A DNA stretch of 64,000 nucleotides from Bin87 sp963665395 (lineage in GTDB: Bacteria > Chloroflexota > Dehalococcoidia > Lucifugimonadales > UBA3495): NCBI GenBank assembly GCA_963665395.2, contig OY762251.1, positions 1,426,001 through 1,490,000 of the forward strand, in the 5' to 3' direction. The notes under the pieces are model-generated. The model saw nothing but the letters and a program-made list of their open reading frames with translations, was not told where the DNA came from and made no database searches. Shown piece after piece: positions 1 through 8,084 of the stretch. Every line of letters begins with the position of its first letter. The first letter of the stretch is position 1. Position numbers and translations under genes: made by a program.

Positions 1-1
1 A

Positions 2-265
2 CTCGGATTTCATCCCGACTTGGTGCCCAAGCTGGCCGACCTGCTGGTGGACGCTTCCAGTCGGTGCCAGGTGATGGTCACCACCCATTCCGACATCTTG
101 GTTGACGCGCTCAGCGACCGGCCGGAGAGTGTTGTGGTGTGCGAAAAGCACGACGGCCAGACTGCCATGCGTCGCCTCGACCGGTCCGATCTGGCCGTCT
201 GGCTGGAGAAGTACCGGCTGGGTGAGTTGTGGACTCGCGGGGAGATTGGAGGAGTTCGCTGGTGA
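2..265 (+). CDS. AAA ATPase, C-terminal end (truncated by window edge)
   Basis: Only the last 87 codons are inside the window; the frame is open from base 2 and the start lies upstream. The visible part has the order expected at the end of an AAA_21/OLD-type ABC-like ATPase: an HPDLVPKLADLL helix (the D-loop region after Walker B), then the switch-histidine strand VTTHSD, then a short tail ending in RGEIGGVRW. Walker A and B themselves lie outside. The TGA overlaps the GTG of the next gene, so the two are translationally coupled. In this class ATP hydrolysis drives a partner nuclease; that role here is inference. Confidence 0.8.
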   Translation, partial: LGFHPDLVPKLADLLVDASSRCQVMVTTHSDILVDALSDRPESVVVCEKHDGQTAMRRLDRSDLAVWLEKYRLGELWTRGEIGGVRW

Positions 266-867
266 GCGCCATCATCTACGTGGAAGGCGGCGGGAACCGG
301 AACTCAGACCGGGTTCGATGTCGTGAGGGGTTCCGCAAGCTTTTTGAAAAATCCGGTTTTGAGGGCAGGATGCCGCGGTTGGTGGCCTGCGGAGCCAGGA
401 GCGACGCTTACGACGATTTCAAAACCGCCCATGCGAAAGCCGCTCATAGCGATTTCATCGGTCTGCTCGTAGATAGTGAGGATGCTGTCGCCGACCCAGA
501 GAAAACGTGGCAGCACGTCGGCCAACGTCCGGGCGACAATTGGCCTAGACCCAACGGAGCAAACGACGAACAGTTGCTATTTATGACCACATCTATGGAG
601 ACTTGGATCATTACGGACCGAGCGGCGTTGACCGGATATTTCGGCCCCAACTTCAAAGTTGCAGCGTTGCCGCCAGTCCGTGATATGGAACGGCGGCACC
701 GCCGGGCGATACTTGGAGCTCTTGAGAACGCCAGCAGCGATTGTCCTGCTCCATACCGGAAAGGGCCAAGGTCATTTGAGTTATTCAGCAAACTCAATCC
801 CGACGCGCTTGAGCAGCATCTGCCCAGTTTCAGACGGGCACGTCGGATCCTCAACCAAAAGCTCTGA
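262..867 (+). CDS. DUF4276 family protein, probable TOPRIM-like partner of the ATPase
   Basis: About 201 aa. The GTG at 262 overlaps the upstream TGA and gives a protein opening with SAIIYVEGGGN, the usual beginning of DUF4276 proteins; an in-frame start 33 bp upstream would lie inside the ATPase gene. A first-strand glutamate (YVEGGG) and a later acidic cluster (LLVDSEDAV) resemble the E...DxD arrangement of TOPRIM nucleases. Family knowledge: DUF4276 genes often sit next to AAA_21 ATPases, like split OLD or PARIS-type defence pairs. Nuclease activity is inferred, not shown. The gene is less GC-rich than the core genes, which suits horizontal origin. Confidence 0.8.
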   Translation: MSAIIYVEGGGNRNSDRVRCREGFRKLFEKSGFEGRMPRLVACGARSDAYDDFKTAHAKAAHSDFIGLLVDSEDAVADPEKTWQHVGQRPGDNWPRPNGANDEQLLFMTTSMETWIITDRAALTGYFGPNFKVAALPPVRDMERRHRRAILGALENASSDCPAPYRKGPRSFELFSKLNPDALEQHLPSFRRARRILNQKL

Positions 868-984
868 ACCCAATGCGAAGGTCAGCATATCTGGATGTTC
901 CTTTGTCAAAACTCGGCGACCTTTCAGCCGGGCGCAGGCTGGCGAGGCGAGTACGCCAGCGCCGGAGCCTTCCCCAAAATCAGG

Positions 985-1007
985 GGGGCGGGTCAAAAAC
1001 CCGCCCC
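985..1007. terminator. Hairpin between convergent genes
   Basis: A perfect 9-bp stem (GGGGCGGGT / ACCCGCCCC) with a 5-nt CAAAA loop lies between two convergent genes. It is followed by AAA on the plus strand, so it would carry a short U-run only for minus-strand transcription. Best read as a bidirectional termination hairpin. Confidence 0.6.
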
Positions 1008-1036
1008 AAAACATTCTGGCATGTGAGCCGGCGCCG

Positions 1037-1486
1037 CTACCCCTCAAAGTCCACGCCCACGCCCACGATTTCCACCTGCATGGCGCGCAGGTCGGGCGCC
1101 CCCTCGTCGAAGGTCACGCAGACCACCACGTTGATGCCCCGTTCCACCTCGGGCGCGCCGGGGATTTCAAACGTGGCGTCCAGGTTATCGCCCTTCATCG
1201 CCATGCCCAAGTGCTCGGCGATGATCTTCTCGCCGTCGTACACCAGCACCTCGGCCACGTTGGCGTGAGAGCGGGCGCGAAAGGCCACCGACACCGACTC
1301 CGCCTTGGTGCGGTTGCCATTCTGCACCGTGGGGGTGGGAATGGCGAAGTGCATCCAGGCGTTCTGCCCTTCATTGCCCTCGATGCGAGCGAACGGCCCG
1401 CAGTGGCGCACCGCGGTGATGCGGTTGAGATACTCTCCGGTCATTGCGGAGCCGTGTACCCAGGATGTGAATTTCTGCCCTGCCAT
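1037..1486 (-). CDS. Conserved hypothetical protein, probable all-beta domain
   Basis: 149 aa, starting at an ATG preceded by an AGGAGG-like site (AGGTTCC region at 1490-1500). It has no signal peptide or membrane segment. Alternating hydrophobic and polar stretches (ESVSVAFRARSHANVAEV, INVVVCVTFDEG) suggest a beta-sandwich of the carbohydrate-binding or DUF6623 type, but I cannot name the family with certainty. It stands alone, convergent to the DUF4276 gene across the hairpin at 985-1007. Confidence 0.65.
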   Translation of the reverse strand: MAGQKFTSWVHGSAMTGEYLNRITAVRHCGPFARIEGNEGQNAWMHFAIPTPTVQNGNRTKAESVSVAFRARSHANVAEVLVYDGEKIIAEHLGMAMKGDNLDATFEIPGAPEVERGINVVVCVTFDEGAPDLRAMQVEIVGVGVDFEG

Positions 1487-1501
1487 CGTTGGAACCTCCT
1501 G

Positions 1502-1612
1502 CCGGCGGCGTGGTCGGATCGGTTATCGAGTATCGAGTAGAGTTGACGTGAGCAAGGAGCGTGAAACGCTTGGGCCAAGCATACCCAACGCGGCGGCTGT
1601 CGGCAAGAACGC
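1502..1612. repeat. 111-bp direct repeat, copy 1
   Basis: Matches 4461-4571 in 110 of 111 positions by eye (a T at the position where copy 2 has C near base 24). Read on the minus strand, copy 2 runs in frame into the adhesin fragment at 4285, so the repeat is probably a piece of that gene's coding sequence. Here it is fused to the region upstream of the gene at 1037-1486. Confidence 0.85.
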
Positions 1613-1624
1613 ATACCCGCCCGC

Positions 1625-1758
1625 CCAGGACGATTGCAAAGTCCTTTTCATCCGCTCATGGTGAGCCTGTCGAACCATGCTACGCTCCGGTCAAGCCATC
1701 CTTCGACAAGCTCAGGATGAGCGGAATCAGGGTATTCATCGACTTTGCAATCGTCCTG
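1625..1758. mobile_element. MITE family B, copy 1 (134 bp)
   Basis: Terminal inverted repeats CAGGACGATTGCAAAGTC / GACTTTGCAATCGTCCTG enclose an inner palindrome (TTCGACAAGCTCAGGATGAGC type). It is flanked by a perfect 9-bp direct repeat CCCGCCCGC (1616-1624 and 1759-1767). There is no coding capacity. Other copies lie at 29765 and 55210. Confidence 0.9.
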
Positions 1759-1787
1759 CCCGCCCGCCGGCGGCGATGAACCGTCAA

Positions 1788-1930
1788 AATCGGGATGATC
1801 AACATTCAAGGATTGGCAGGATTCCCCCATTGCCCCCGCTCATGGCGCGGAACTTCCGCCTGCGGAGGCAGCCCGTCGAACCACCCAATCCTGCCAATCC
1901 GCTAATCCCAAAAATCCCGATTCTGACGAC
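1788..1930. repeat. Degenerate inverted repeat with AATCCTGCCAATCC arms
   Basis: The left arm (AATCGGGAT...GGATTGGCAGGATT) and right arm (AATCCTGCCAATCC...ATCCCGATTCTGAC) are mutually complementary around a centre near 1845. The arms resemble the family C elements seen at 28435, 40751, 45592 and 56959, with ATCCCGATTCTGAC in place of AATCCTGCTTCTGAC. It fills the gap between the MITE and the gene fragment at 1940; no gene is seen in 1487-1939. Confidence 0.6.
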
Positions 1931-1939
1931 CACCGCTCC

Positions 1940-3409
1940 CTAATCATCCGCCGCGATGTGCAGCAGGCCAGTAGGGGTGCCGCTTAGGTTCGCCCAGGCA
2001 TTGCTGCCCCACTTGCTTCTGAGCGCGTTGGCAATCGACCAGCCGTTGCCCGACGGATGCGCCGTCTCCGCGCCCGAATTCGTGACTGCCAACCTGTAAA
2101 AATTATCTCCGCCGGTGTCGCCCGTGGACATCACCACGAAGTACTTGGTGTCCTTCGACAGCGCGCAGCCGGTCCCCGCGCCGGCGTAGCTGTACAGCCC
2201 CGCCGTGTTCGGGTTGGCGCCGGTGAAGTCGGCGTTGGCGATTGCCGTCGCCGCCGGATTGCTGCTATTCGTAGTGTCCGCCGCGTGCAGTTTTACGATG
2301 ATGTTGCCGGGATTGCCGTTGTCGTTGGCGAATCTGCCCGTTACGCTCTTCAGGGTATAACCCCCGCTCCTGCTCCCGGTGTCGAACGCTACCGCGCACT
2401 GCTGTGTACCTATTAGCGAGTGGAAACCTATTGGGCAGTAGGTGGTGCTGTTCACCGCCTCCCCCAAGTTCCCCACGTCATAGTCCGTGGTCGAGAAGTA
2501 CACCGTCTCGCCCAAGGCCGTGGCGCATCCGCTGTCGCTGTAGGCGCCGTAGGCGTAAGTCTTGTCGGTGGTGAGCGTCAGCGCCTTGGTCAGGCTGCCG
2601 GTGACGGCGGTACACGTTCCGCCGGTGGGATGGGATTCCTGATACCACCAGTTGCCCGTGTGCCCGCCTACCGTCAGCGTCGCCCCCGTTCCGCTGATGC
2701 CGGAGACGGACAGCGAGGGCGGAGTGTACTCATCCGCCGCGATGTGCAGCATCCCGGTTCGGCCTGCGGCTAGGTCCACCCAGGCGTTGCTGCCGCTCTT
2801 GTATCTCCCCGCGTTGGCTATCGTCCAGCCGTGGGTGGACGGATGGCCCGCCTCCGCGTCCGAATCCGTGCTCTGCCACTTGTAATACTTGGCGGAGATG
2901 CCGCTGGTATCGCCCGTGGACATCACCACGAAGTAGGTGGCGCTGGCCGACAGCGCGCAATCGGAACCGGAGCAGGCGTAGGTGTACAGCCCCGCCGCGT
3001 CCGGGTCGGAGCCGCTCAGCGTGACCTTCGCCGTGGCCGCCGGGTTGGCGCTGTTGGCGGTGTCCGCCGCGTGGATGGCGACGATGATATTGCCGGGATT
3101 CCCGTCCTTCACGCCGAACCGGCCGGTCACGCTCTTCAGCGTGTAGCCGCCGCTCCGGCTGCCGGTGCTGAACGCCACGGCGCACTGTTTCGCGTCGTTG
3201 AGGAAACCTATAGTGCAGCGGAATCCACCGGCCGCCGCCTCTGCCAGGTTGCCCACGTCAAAGTCGGTGGTGGAGAAGTACTCCGTGGCCAGCTCCGTGC
3301 CCGCGGCGCAGTTGGCGCCGCGGTAGGCGGTGTAGCCGTACAGGTTGTTGGCGGTGAGGCTGCTCAGCGTCTTCGTGTTGCCGTTAGCGGTCCCGCAGGA
3401 GGGTGATGG
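1940..3409 (-). pseudogene. 5'-truncated surface/adhesin-type protein with two choice-of-anchor-like repeats
   Basis: The minus-strand frame is open from a TAG at about 3409 to 1940, with no convincing start; the GTG at 3256 lies inside a repeat. It encodes two homologous blocks of about 190 aa, each with a QCAVAF(S/D)TGSRSGGYTLKSVTGRF strand, an A(A)DT.NS.NPAATA strand, a YFVVMSTGDT strand and an ending LHIAADE/D. They are joined by a linker containing YFSTTD(Y/F)DVGNL. A third such linker begins the fragment, so at least one more repeat was lost upstream. The break at 3384-3409 coincides with the end of the HEPN-like gene, marking a recombination junction. Family knowledge: such repeats occur in large secreted Chloroflexota proteins. 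Confidence 0.75.
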
Positions 3410-3863
3410 TGGCTATGGCGACTCGTTCCGGCTCAGGCAGATTTACGAGCTTTGCGATGGCCGCTTCCGCCTGGTTCAAGCGACGCTCGGCGGCCTGCCG
3501 GTCGAAGACGCTCCTGGGGTGGTAGTCCGCCCTGATCCTGGCCCGGTACAGGGAGTCCAAGACTTCCGCAAAATCCTGCCCGTCCGACGACAATGATATG
3601 CGGTGGCGTTGCAAGTTGCCGACGGCGTGCCCGTGGGAGGAACCACGATACACTCGTACCCAGGCGTCAACGCCGGCCTGGTCCGTTACCTGTGGCACCA
3701 GGACCGAGGCGTTGCTCTCGCAGAGCGCATCGTAAGCGGCGTAGTAGGCCGTGCTGACCGCCCGGTGGTTGGCGGCCCGGGACGCCGGCTGTTGGCTGGC
3801 GATGCTGCGGCGCGCGCTGGCGATGAGGTCCCGCCAATCCAACGGCGTCGGCGCGCTGGTCAT
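3384..3863 (-). CDS. HEPN-domain-like protein, probable toxin half of a two-gene module
   Basis: 159 aa, largely helical. The segment AVSTAYYAAYDAL is typical of HEPN-fold proteins (helix packing around paired aromatic residues), followed by further amphipathic helices (DSLYRARIRADYH, LNQAEAAIAKL). The canonical RxxxxH RNase motif is not clear; RARIRADYH is the nearest candidate. The ATG overlaps the TGA of the upstream gene (ATGA), so the pair is coupled. The 3' end overlaps the remnant of the surface protein by 26 bp. Toxin function is inferred from fold and context. Confidence 0.65.
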   Translation of the reverse strand: MTSAPTPLDWRDLIASARRSIASQQPASRAANHRAVSTAYYAAYDALCESNASVLVPQVTDQAGVDAWVRVYRGSSHGHAVGNLQRHRISLSSDGQDFAEVLDSLYRARIRADYHPRSVFDRQAAERRLNQAEAAIAKLVNLPEPERVAIATITLLRDR

Positions 3864-4147
3864 GCGAGGCTTCCCCCTTCTCTCAGGAATTCAATACCGG
3901 GCACCGGGTCGAAACCCCGTTCCCGCAGCAGATGGCGGATGTCGAGTTCGATTTTGTTGATCCGCCGGCTGTCTTCGCAGGGGTGGAGCCCTTTGAAGAG
4001 CACGGTCACGTAGCGAACTTCCTCCCCCTCGTAGAAGAACGAATCGGGTTCAACATCAATGATTTTGCATTCGCTGGGGAGCCTTTTCTCCAGTTCCGCC
4101 CGGATCAAGTCCGGCGCTTCCGCTCGCCAGTTGCTGCTGGTAGTCAT
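3860..4147 (-). CDS. Small hypothetical protein, possible antitoxin of the HEPN gene
   Basis: 95 aa. The ATG at 4147 is chosen over a longer frame because the longer reading runs through a hairpin at 4231-4258. The sequence has a VRYVTVLFKG strand, then a helical segment DIRHLLRERGFDPVPGIEFL. The layout (strand pair, helix, 'L..G....P...F') recalls the 157-aa protein at 52912-53385, which sits in the same position before a MazF gene; homology between the two is my inference from a by-eye comparison. No DNA-binding motif is obvious. Confidence 0.6.
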   Translation of the reverse strand: MTTSSNWRAEAPDLIRAELEKRLPSECKIIDVEPDSFFYEGEEVRYVTVLFKGLHPCEDSRRINKIELDIRHLLRERGFDPVPGIEFLREGGSLA

Positions 4148-4230
4148 ATTCCTCGCCTCCCCGCGCTGCGGACTTGCTCGCGTTGCGTAGCGTACACAAT
4201 TGTACCCAATCCCGATTCTGACAACAACGC

Positions 4231-4258
4231 AAAGGGGGCAGCCGCAACTGCCCCCTTT
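4231..4258. terminator. Strong hairpin
   Basis: An 11-bp perfect stem AAAGGGGGCAG / CTGCCCCCTTT with a CCGCAA loop, 84 bp upstream of the start of the minus-strand gene at 4147 and just downstream of the minus-strand gene fragment ending at 4285. On the minus strand the stem ends in CCCCCTTTG, a weak U-run. Confidence 0.65.
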
Positions 4259-4284
4259 CCCATTCCCCGGCTTGCCCACGTCGG

Positions 4285-4571
4285 CTAGGGGTTCACCGTC
4301 GCCGCCACCTTGAACATACCACTGATGTCGAACCCTATATTATCCGTCCACGAACTGCCAGGTGACTTGCTCAGCATCCTGTCGCCGATTTGCCAACTGG
4401 CACTGCTGGGTGTGTTGGTTTGATTGACGGACTGCGTAGCCCGCCATTTGTACTGCGCACCCGGCGGCGTGGTCGGATCGGTCATCGAGTATCGAGTAGA
4501 GTTGACGTGAGCAAGGAGCGTGAAACGCTTGGGCCAAGCATACCCAACGCGGCGGCTGTCGGCAAGAACGC
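4285..4571 (-). pseudogene. C-terminal fragment of a secreted adhesin-like protein
   Basis: The minus-strand frame reads from within the 111-bp repeat (FTLLAHVNSTRYS) through TDPTTPPGAQYKWRATQSVN to a C-terminus FDISGMFKVAATVNP and a stop at 4285. No start is present and the sequence above 4571 belongs to something else, so this is a remnant. The beta-rich, Thr/Ser-rich composition fits an extracellular Ig or fibronectin-like domain. An ATG at 4485 could in principle give a 66-aa peptide, but it lies inside the repeat and copy 1 has ATA there. Confidence 0.5.
4461..4571. repeat. 111-bp direct repeat, copy 2
   Basis: Near-identical to 1502-1612. The two copies bracket a 2.85-kb stretch holding a MITE, the truncated surface protein and the HEPN pair, so recombination between them could delete or move that block. 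Confidence 0.85.
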
Positions 4572-4589
4572 TCGCTCCTCACGATGGCA

Positions 4590-4765
4590 AAGTTGATGCC
4601 CATGGACTGCTGGCCAACGCCGAGTGGGATGCGGCGTACAAAAAGCGGTGGGAAGAGGAACGCGCCAACAGCCAACTGAAAGCGAACCGGACGTTGGAAG
4701 ACCACTATTTTCGAGAGCTCGCCAGCGTGACCGTGCCCGCTCTGCTGCCGGTATGCTTGGAGTAA
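4590..4765 (+). pseudogene. Transposase C-terminal remnant
   Basis: A plus-strand frame with YKKRWEEERANSQLKANRTLEDHYF followed by RELASVTVPALLPVCLE and a stop. A W-x-x-E-R helix followed by a hydrophobic 'VTV.ALL.V' helix is the usual end of DDE transposases, in which the glutamate of the WexER region is catalytic. Only about 55 codons remain; the upstream part is replaced by the 111-bp repeat. Family assignment (IS5/IS1182-like) is tentative. Confidence 0.45.
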
Positions 4766-4872
4766 AACAGCGGTCGTGATGCAGAGGGCGAGTGGGTTAA
4801 CTTCGGTGCCAAGTCTGTAGTGCGGTGCGCGATACGTTGCTATGGAGTAGTGCTCGTGCTAGAGTTGGAGCC

Positions 4873-4993
4873 GCCACAGAGCCTCTAACGGCTTGCCTTA
4901 CGCCGCATAGGGCGTACCACGCTGAATTTTGACGAAAGGTGGGCACCTCGTGCCTTCCTTGTGGAATTCGGCGTGGCTTAGGGGCTCTGTGGC
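4873..4993. repeat. Long-range inverted repeat
   Basis: GCCACAGAGCCTCTA at 4873 is complementary to TAGGGGCTCTGTGGC ending at 4993, with one mismatch, enclosing about 90 bp. It sits between the transposase remnant and the lipoprotein gene and may be insertion-sequence end debris or a structured leader of the lipoprotein mRNA. No gene is seen in 4766-5030. Confidence 0.55.
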
Positions 4994-5030
4994 AAGTGAC
5001 CCGTCTGCGTCTTCGCAAGGGAGGTATCAC

Positions 5031-6251
5031 ATGGCCCGTGTCAATTTCGCACTAGGTTGCTTAATCCGAAAGACCGCCGTTACCGCAACCCTGTTGGGCG
5101 CAATTCTGTTTGCCGCCGTCGGATGTACCGGCCAATCCGAAATCCTCGAAGTGGAAGTAACCCGCGAGGTGCCGGTAACGCAGGAAGTCCCGGTCACAGT
5201 GGAAACGGAAAAGACCGTTGAGGTAACCCGTGAGGTACGGGTGGCGCAGGAAGTCCCCGTTACCGTAACGGTCCCGCAGACCGTGGAAGTCACCCGCGAA
5301 GTAGAAACTCTGCAAATGGTCGAGGTCACCCGCGAGGTTCCCGTTACCCGCATTGTGGCGGCTACGCCGGCCCCCACGCCCGAGGGAGTGCCCACCGTCG
5401 CACCCGACCCGCCTACCCCGATTCCCACTGCGATCCCGGAGCCCGCTATTCCCGCTGCGTCCGCAACCCCCACGCCAACGCCTACCCAAGCATCGCAGTT
5501 CCTCAGCTGGGAGATGGAGTACGCGCACTATGGCGAACGGGAGATATTCCTGTTCCAGAACACGGCCCTGGAGCACACCGCCGGAGGACCGGAGCCGACG
5601 ATCATCTACTGGTGCGACACCCGCTCCGGCCGCGCCATGTACATCAACTGGCATCAACCCATCACGGCCACGGCATCAAATATTCCCAGCAGTTCCAACG
5701 ACCCGTTTAGCCAGTACCGCGACATTCCCCTCTACGCCCTGCTGGAATATGCCGACGACATCCTTGAGTTCGTCGATGACTTGCAACTATCCGACCGAGA
5801 GCAGAGGGAAGCGGATGAAATCTGGGACCGGGTGACCGACCGCTGGTTTATCGGCAGCGCGACGCCGCCGGCGCTGGCTAATGATCCGACACCTAGTGAT
5901 CTGGTGGACCTGCTCGACAACCGGACGCATCGTAGCGTGGACATCAACCTGGATTTCTTCGATGAAATAATCGACCCCGAAAAACGCTCCCCACACGACC
6001 TGCCGCCCCTGGACACCATCAGCGGGACTTGGTTGGTGTTATCCGACCGCACCCAGATCAACCAGGGTTCGCTGGGACAACTGCGGGGCACGATACGCCG
6101 AGTTTACTCCCCTCAGTTTGCTACAGCAGGCACGCGCCCAGTGATGACGGCGACGATTAAGGGGCCGGACCAGCCGGCCGTTACCGTCGCTAAATGGGAT
6201 ATTGCCGGCATCCGCCAGGTCTTGTCCCACTGCCAGGCTATCAGACAGTGA
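5031..6251 (+). CDS. Secreted lipoprotein with VTREV repeat stalk
   Basis: 406 aa from ATG 5031, preceded by GGGAGG at good spacing. Signal peptide of about 30 residues ending in a lipobox (AAVGC), so the mature protein is lipid-anchored. Residues ~40-105 are tandem (E)VTREVPVT(Q/V)E units, forming a beta-like or extended stalk, followed by a Pro/Thr/Ala-rich linker. Residues ~160-406 form a globular domain without a recognised family (EMEYAHYGEREIFLFQN...; TISGTWLVLSDRTQINQG). VTREV stalks are typical of Chloroflexota surface lipoproteins. It stands alone, with a 296-bp gap before rpsB. Confidence 0.85.
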   Translation: MARVNFALGCLIRKTAVTATLLGAILFAAVGCTGQSEILEVEVTREVPVTQEVPVTVETEKTVEVTREVRVAQEVPVTVTVPQTVEVTREVETLQMVEVTREVPVTRIVAATPAPTPEGVPTVAPDPPTPIPTAIPEPAIPAASATPTPTPTQASQFLSWEMEYAHYGEREIFLFQNTALEHTAGGPEPTIIYWCDTRSGRAMYINWHQPITATASNIPSSSNDPFSQYRDIPLYALLEYADDILEFVDDLQLSDREQREADEIWDRVTDRWFIGSATPPALANDPTPSDLVDLLDNRTHRSVDINLDFFDEIIDPEKRSPHDLPPLDTISGTWLVLSDRTQINQGSLGQLRGTIRRVYSPQFATAGTRPVMTATIKGPDQPAVTVAKWDIAGIRQVLSHCQAIRQ

Positions 6252-6474
6252 TGATCGCGAGCACTGGGGCCAGGTCGCCTTGTCTCGAAATGCGGCAAAC
6301 TGTCCCAAAATGAGTTCCAAAACTGCTATTTGGGGACGAAAGCCGGCAAAGCCAAAAACCCGGTTTTCCATATCTCTCGTAATAGCGGGAATCCAAAAGC
6401 GAATTTCGTCGCGTGCCGGCCCCGCGCTTATGCGGCCAGGGGTTTAGCACGGCCCTGATAGCCTGCCGCGCCGT

Positions 6475-6504
6475 TTGCCGCTGTTTGCGGCCCTGTGCTA
6501 TACT
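6475..6504 (+). promoter_or_regulatory. Sigma-70-type promoter of rpsB
   Basis: TTGCCG (6475-6480), an 18-bp spacer, and TATACT (6499-6504), placed 43 bp before the rpsB ATG. This is the only clear promoter in the 6252-6547 gap. Confidence 0.6.
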
Positions 6505-6547
6505 TGCGCCGATTCAGCGCCAACCGGAAAACGAGGCAGGATAGCTT

Positions 6548-7426
6548 ATGGTACAGGCCCCCGAACGCCCGGCGGAAATGGCCGCGCCCACCCCGGCGCC
6601 CGCCCTTGAACCGATTACGATGAAATCCCTGCTGGAGGCCGGCGTCCATTTCGGCCACCAGACCCGCCGGTGGAACCCCCGGATGCGACGCTACATCTTC
6701 ACCCAGCGCAACGGCATCCACATCATCGACCTGCAACAGACCATGGGGCTGATCGGCGACGCCTACCGGGCCATGGTGGAATTGGCGGCCAGCGGCGGCA
6801 AAGTCCTGTTCGTGGGCACCAAGAAGCAGGCCCAGGACGTCATCGCGTCGGAAGCGGAACGCACCGGCCAATGGTACGTCAACCAGCGGTGGCTGGGGGG
6901 AACTCTGACCAATTTCCAGACCATCAAGGGGCGCATTGACCACATGAAGCGCCTCCAGGAACAGCGGGAATCGGGTTACCTGGCTCGACTGCCCAAGAAG
7001 GAAACCGTCCGGTTGACCCACACGCTGGACAAGCTGGAGAAGTATTTCACCGGCCTGCGCAACATGGATCGCCTGCCGGCCGCGCTGTTCGTCATCGACA
7101 TCGGCAAAGAGGACATCTGCATCGCCGAGGCGCGACGCCTCAACATCCCCATCTTTGCCATCGTGGACACCGATTGCGACCCGGGGCTGGTCACTCACGC
7201 GGTGCCCGGCAACGACGACGCCGTCCGCTCCATCCGCCTGATCACCGGCCGCATGGCTTCCGCCATCGAAGAAGGCCAGGCCCAGCGGGAAGCCCTGCTG
7301 GTGGCCCAGGCCGAGTCCGACGCGTCCGAAGACGGGGAAATGGACGAGGACCGGCGCCCCTTCAGCAATACCGTCACCCTGGAAGAACTGGGCCATATGA
7401 TGTCGTCCCGGCCCCTGGAACCCTGA
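6548..7426 (+). CDS. rpsB: 30S ribosomal protein S2
   Basis: 292 aa. After a 24-residue extension comes the S2 core: MKSLLEAGVHFGHQTRRWNP, YIFTQRNGIHIIDLQQT, KVLFVGTKKQA, NQRWLGGTLTNFQT, PAALFVIDI, PIFAIVDTDCDP and the ribosome-binding IPGNDDA equivalent (VPGNDDAVRSI). It binds 16S rRNA at the 30S head-body junction. The first gene of the translation/envelope cluster, it is preceded by a good promoter and followed by tsf after 86 bp, the standard order. The acidic C-terminal tail (SDASEDGEMDEDRR) is longer than in E. coli. Confidence 0.98.
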   Translation: MVQAPERPAEMAAPTPAPALEPITMKSLLEAGVHFGHQTRRWNPRMRRYIFTQRNGIHIIDLQQTMGLIGDAYRAMVELAASGGKVLFVGTKKQAQDVIASEAERTGQWYVNQRWLGGTLTNFQTIKGRIDHMKRLQEQRESGYLARLPKKETVRLTHTLDKLEKYFTGLRNMDRLPAALFVIDIGKEDICIAEARRLNIPIFAIVDTDCDPGLVTHAVPGNDDAVRSIRLITGRMASAIEEGQAQREALLVAQAESDASEDGEMDEDRRPFSNTVTLEELGHMMSSRPLEP

Positions 7427-7512
7427 TCAGCCACGCAATACGCGCATGGCGGCGAGATTCCTTCGCTGCGCTCGGAATGACCGACTAAAGAAATCACCAG
7501 GAGGCTCCCAAG

Positions 7513-8019
7513 TTGCCAGCAGTTACCGTTGAACTAATCAAAAACCTGCGCGAGCAGACCGGAGCCGGCATCAGCGATTGCAAAAAAGCGCTGGAGGACA
7601 ACGACGGGGATTTGGACAAGGCCATGGCGGCCTTGCGGCAGAAGGGCTTTGAGCAGGCCGCCCGCCGGGCCGACCGGGAAACCTCCCAGGGGCTGGTTGA
7701 AGCCTACATCCACACCGGCGGCCGGGTCGGCGCCCTGGTGCAGTTGGGTTGTGAAACCGACTTCGTGGCCCGCACCGACCAGTTCCGCGCCCTGGCCCAC
7801 GACATCGCCATGCAGGTGGCGGCAATGTCTCCCGTCTATCTCAGCGAAGAGGACAAGGAGGATGGGGACGACCGGCCGGCGGCGCAGGTGTGTCTGCTCC
7901 AGCAGCCCTTTATCAAGGACGGCTCCCGCACCCTGGCCGACCTGGTGCGCGAAACCGCGGCGCAAACCGGCGAGAACGTCCGCATTGTACATTTCAGCCG
8001 TCTCGCCTTGGGCGAATAA
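7513..8019 (+). CDS. tsf: Elongation factor Ts (short form)
   Basis: 168 aa from a TTG start at 7513, supported by CAGGAGGCTCCC just upstream. The N-terminal UBA-like domain (ELIKNLREQTGAGISDCKKAL) is followed by the nucleotide-exchange core with CETDFVAR, whose TDFV residues insert into EF-Tu to release GDP. The length matches the short EF-Ts type of Thermus and many Chloroflexota rather than the ~280-aa E. coli form, because the second core repeat is missing. A 65-bp gap separates it from pyrH. Confidence 0.97.
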   Translation: MPAVTVELIKNLREQTGAGISDCKKALEDNDGDLDKAMAALRQKGFEQAARRADRETSQGLVEAYIHTGGRVGALVQLGCETDFVARTDQFRALAHDIAMQVAAMSPVYLSEEDKEDGDDRPAAQVCLLQQPFIKDGSRTLADLVRETAAQTGENVRIVHFSRLALGE

Positions 8020-8084
8020 CCCGGCCGGTTGGGACTGGGTCCGGCTACGGCCCGGCGAGGCCGCTCCCATCTGGGATAAACAAG

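Noticed and set aside
1940..3256. 438-aa complete gene starting at GTG 3256
   Set aside because: The frame continues upstream with sequence homologous to the internal linker, so the GTG is internal and the gene is truncated.
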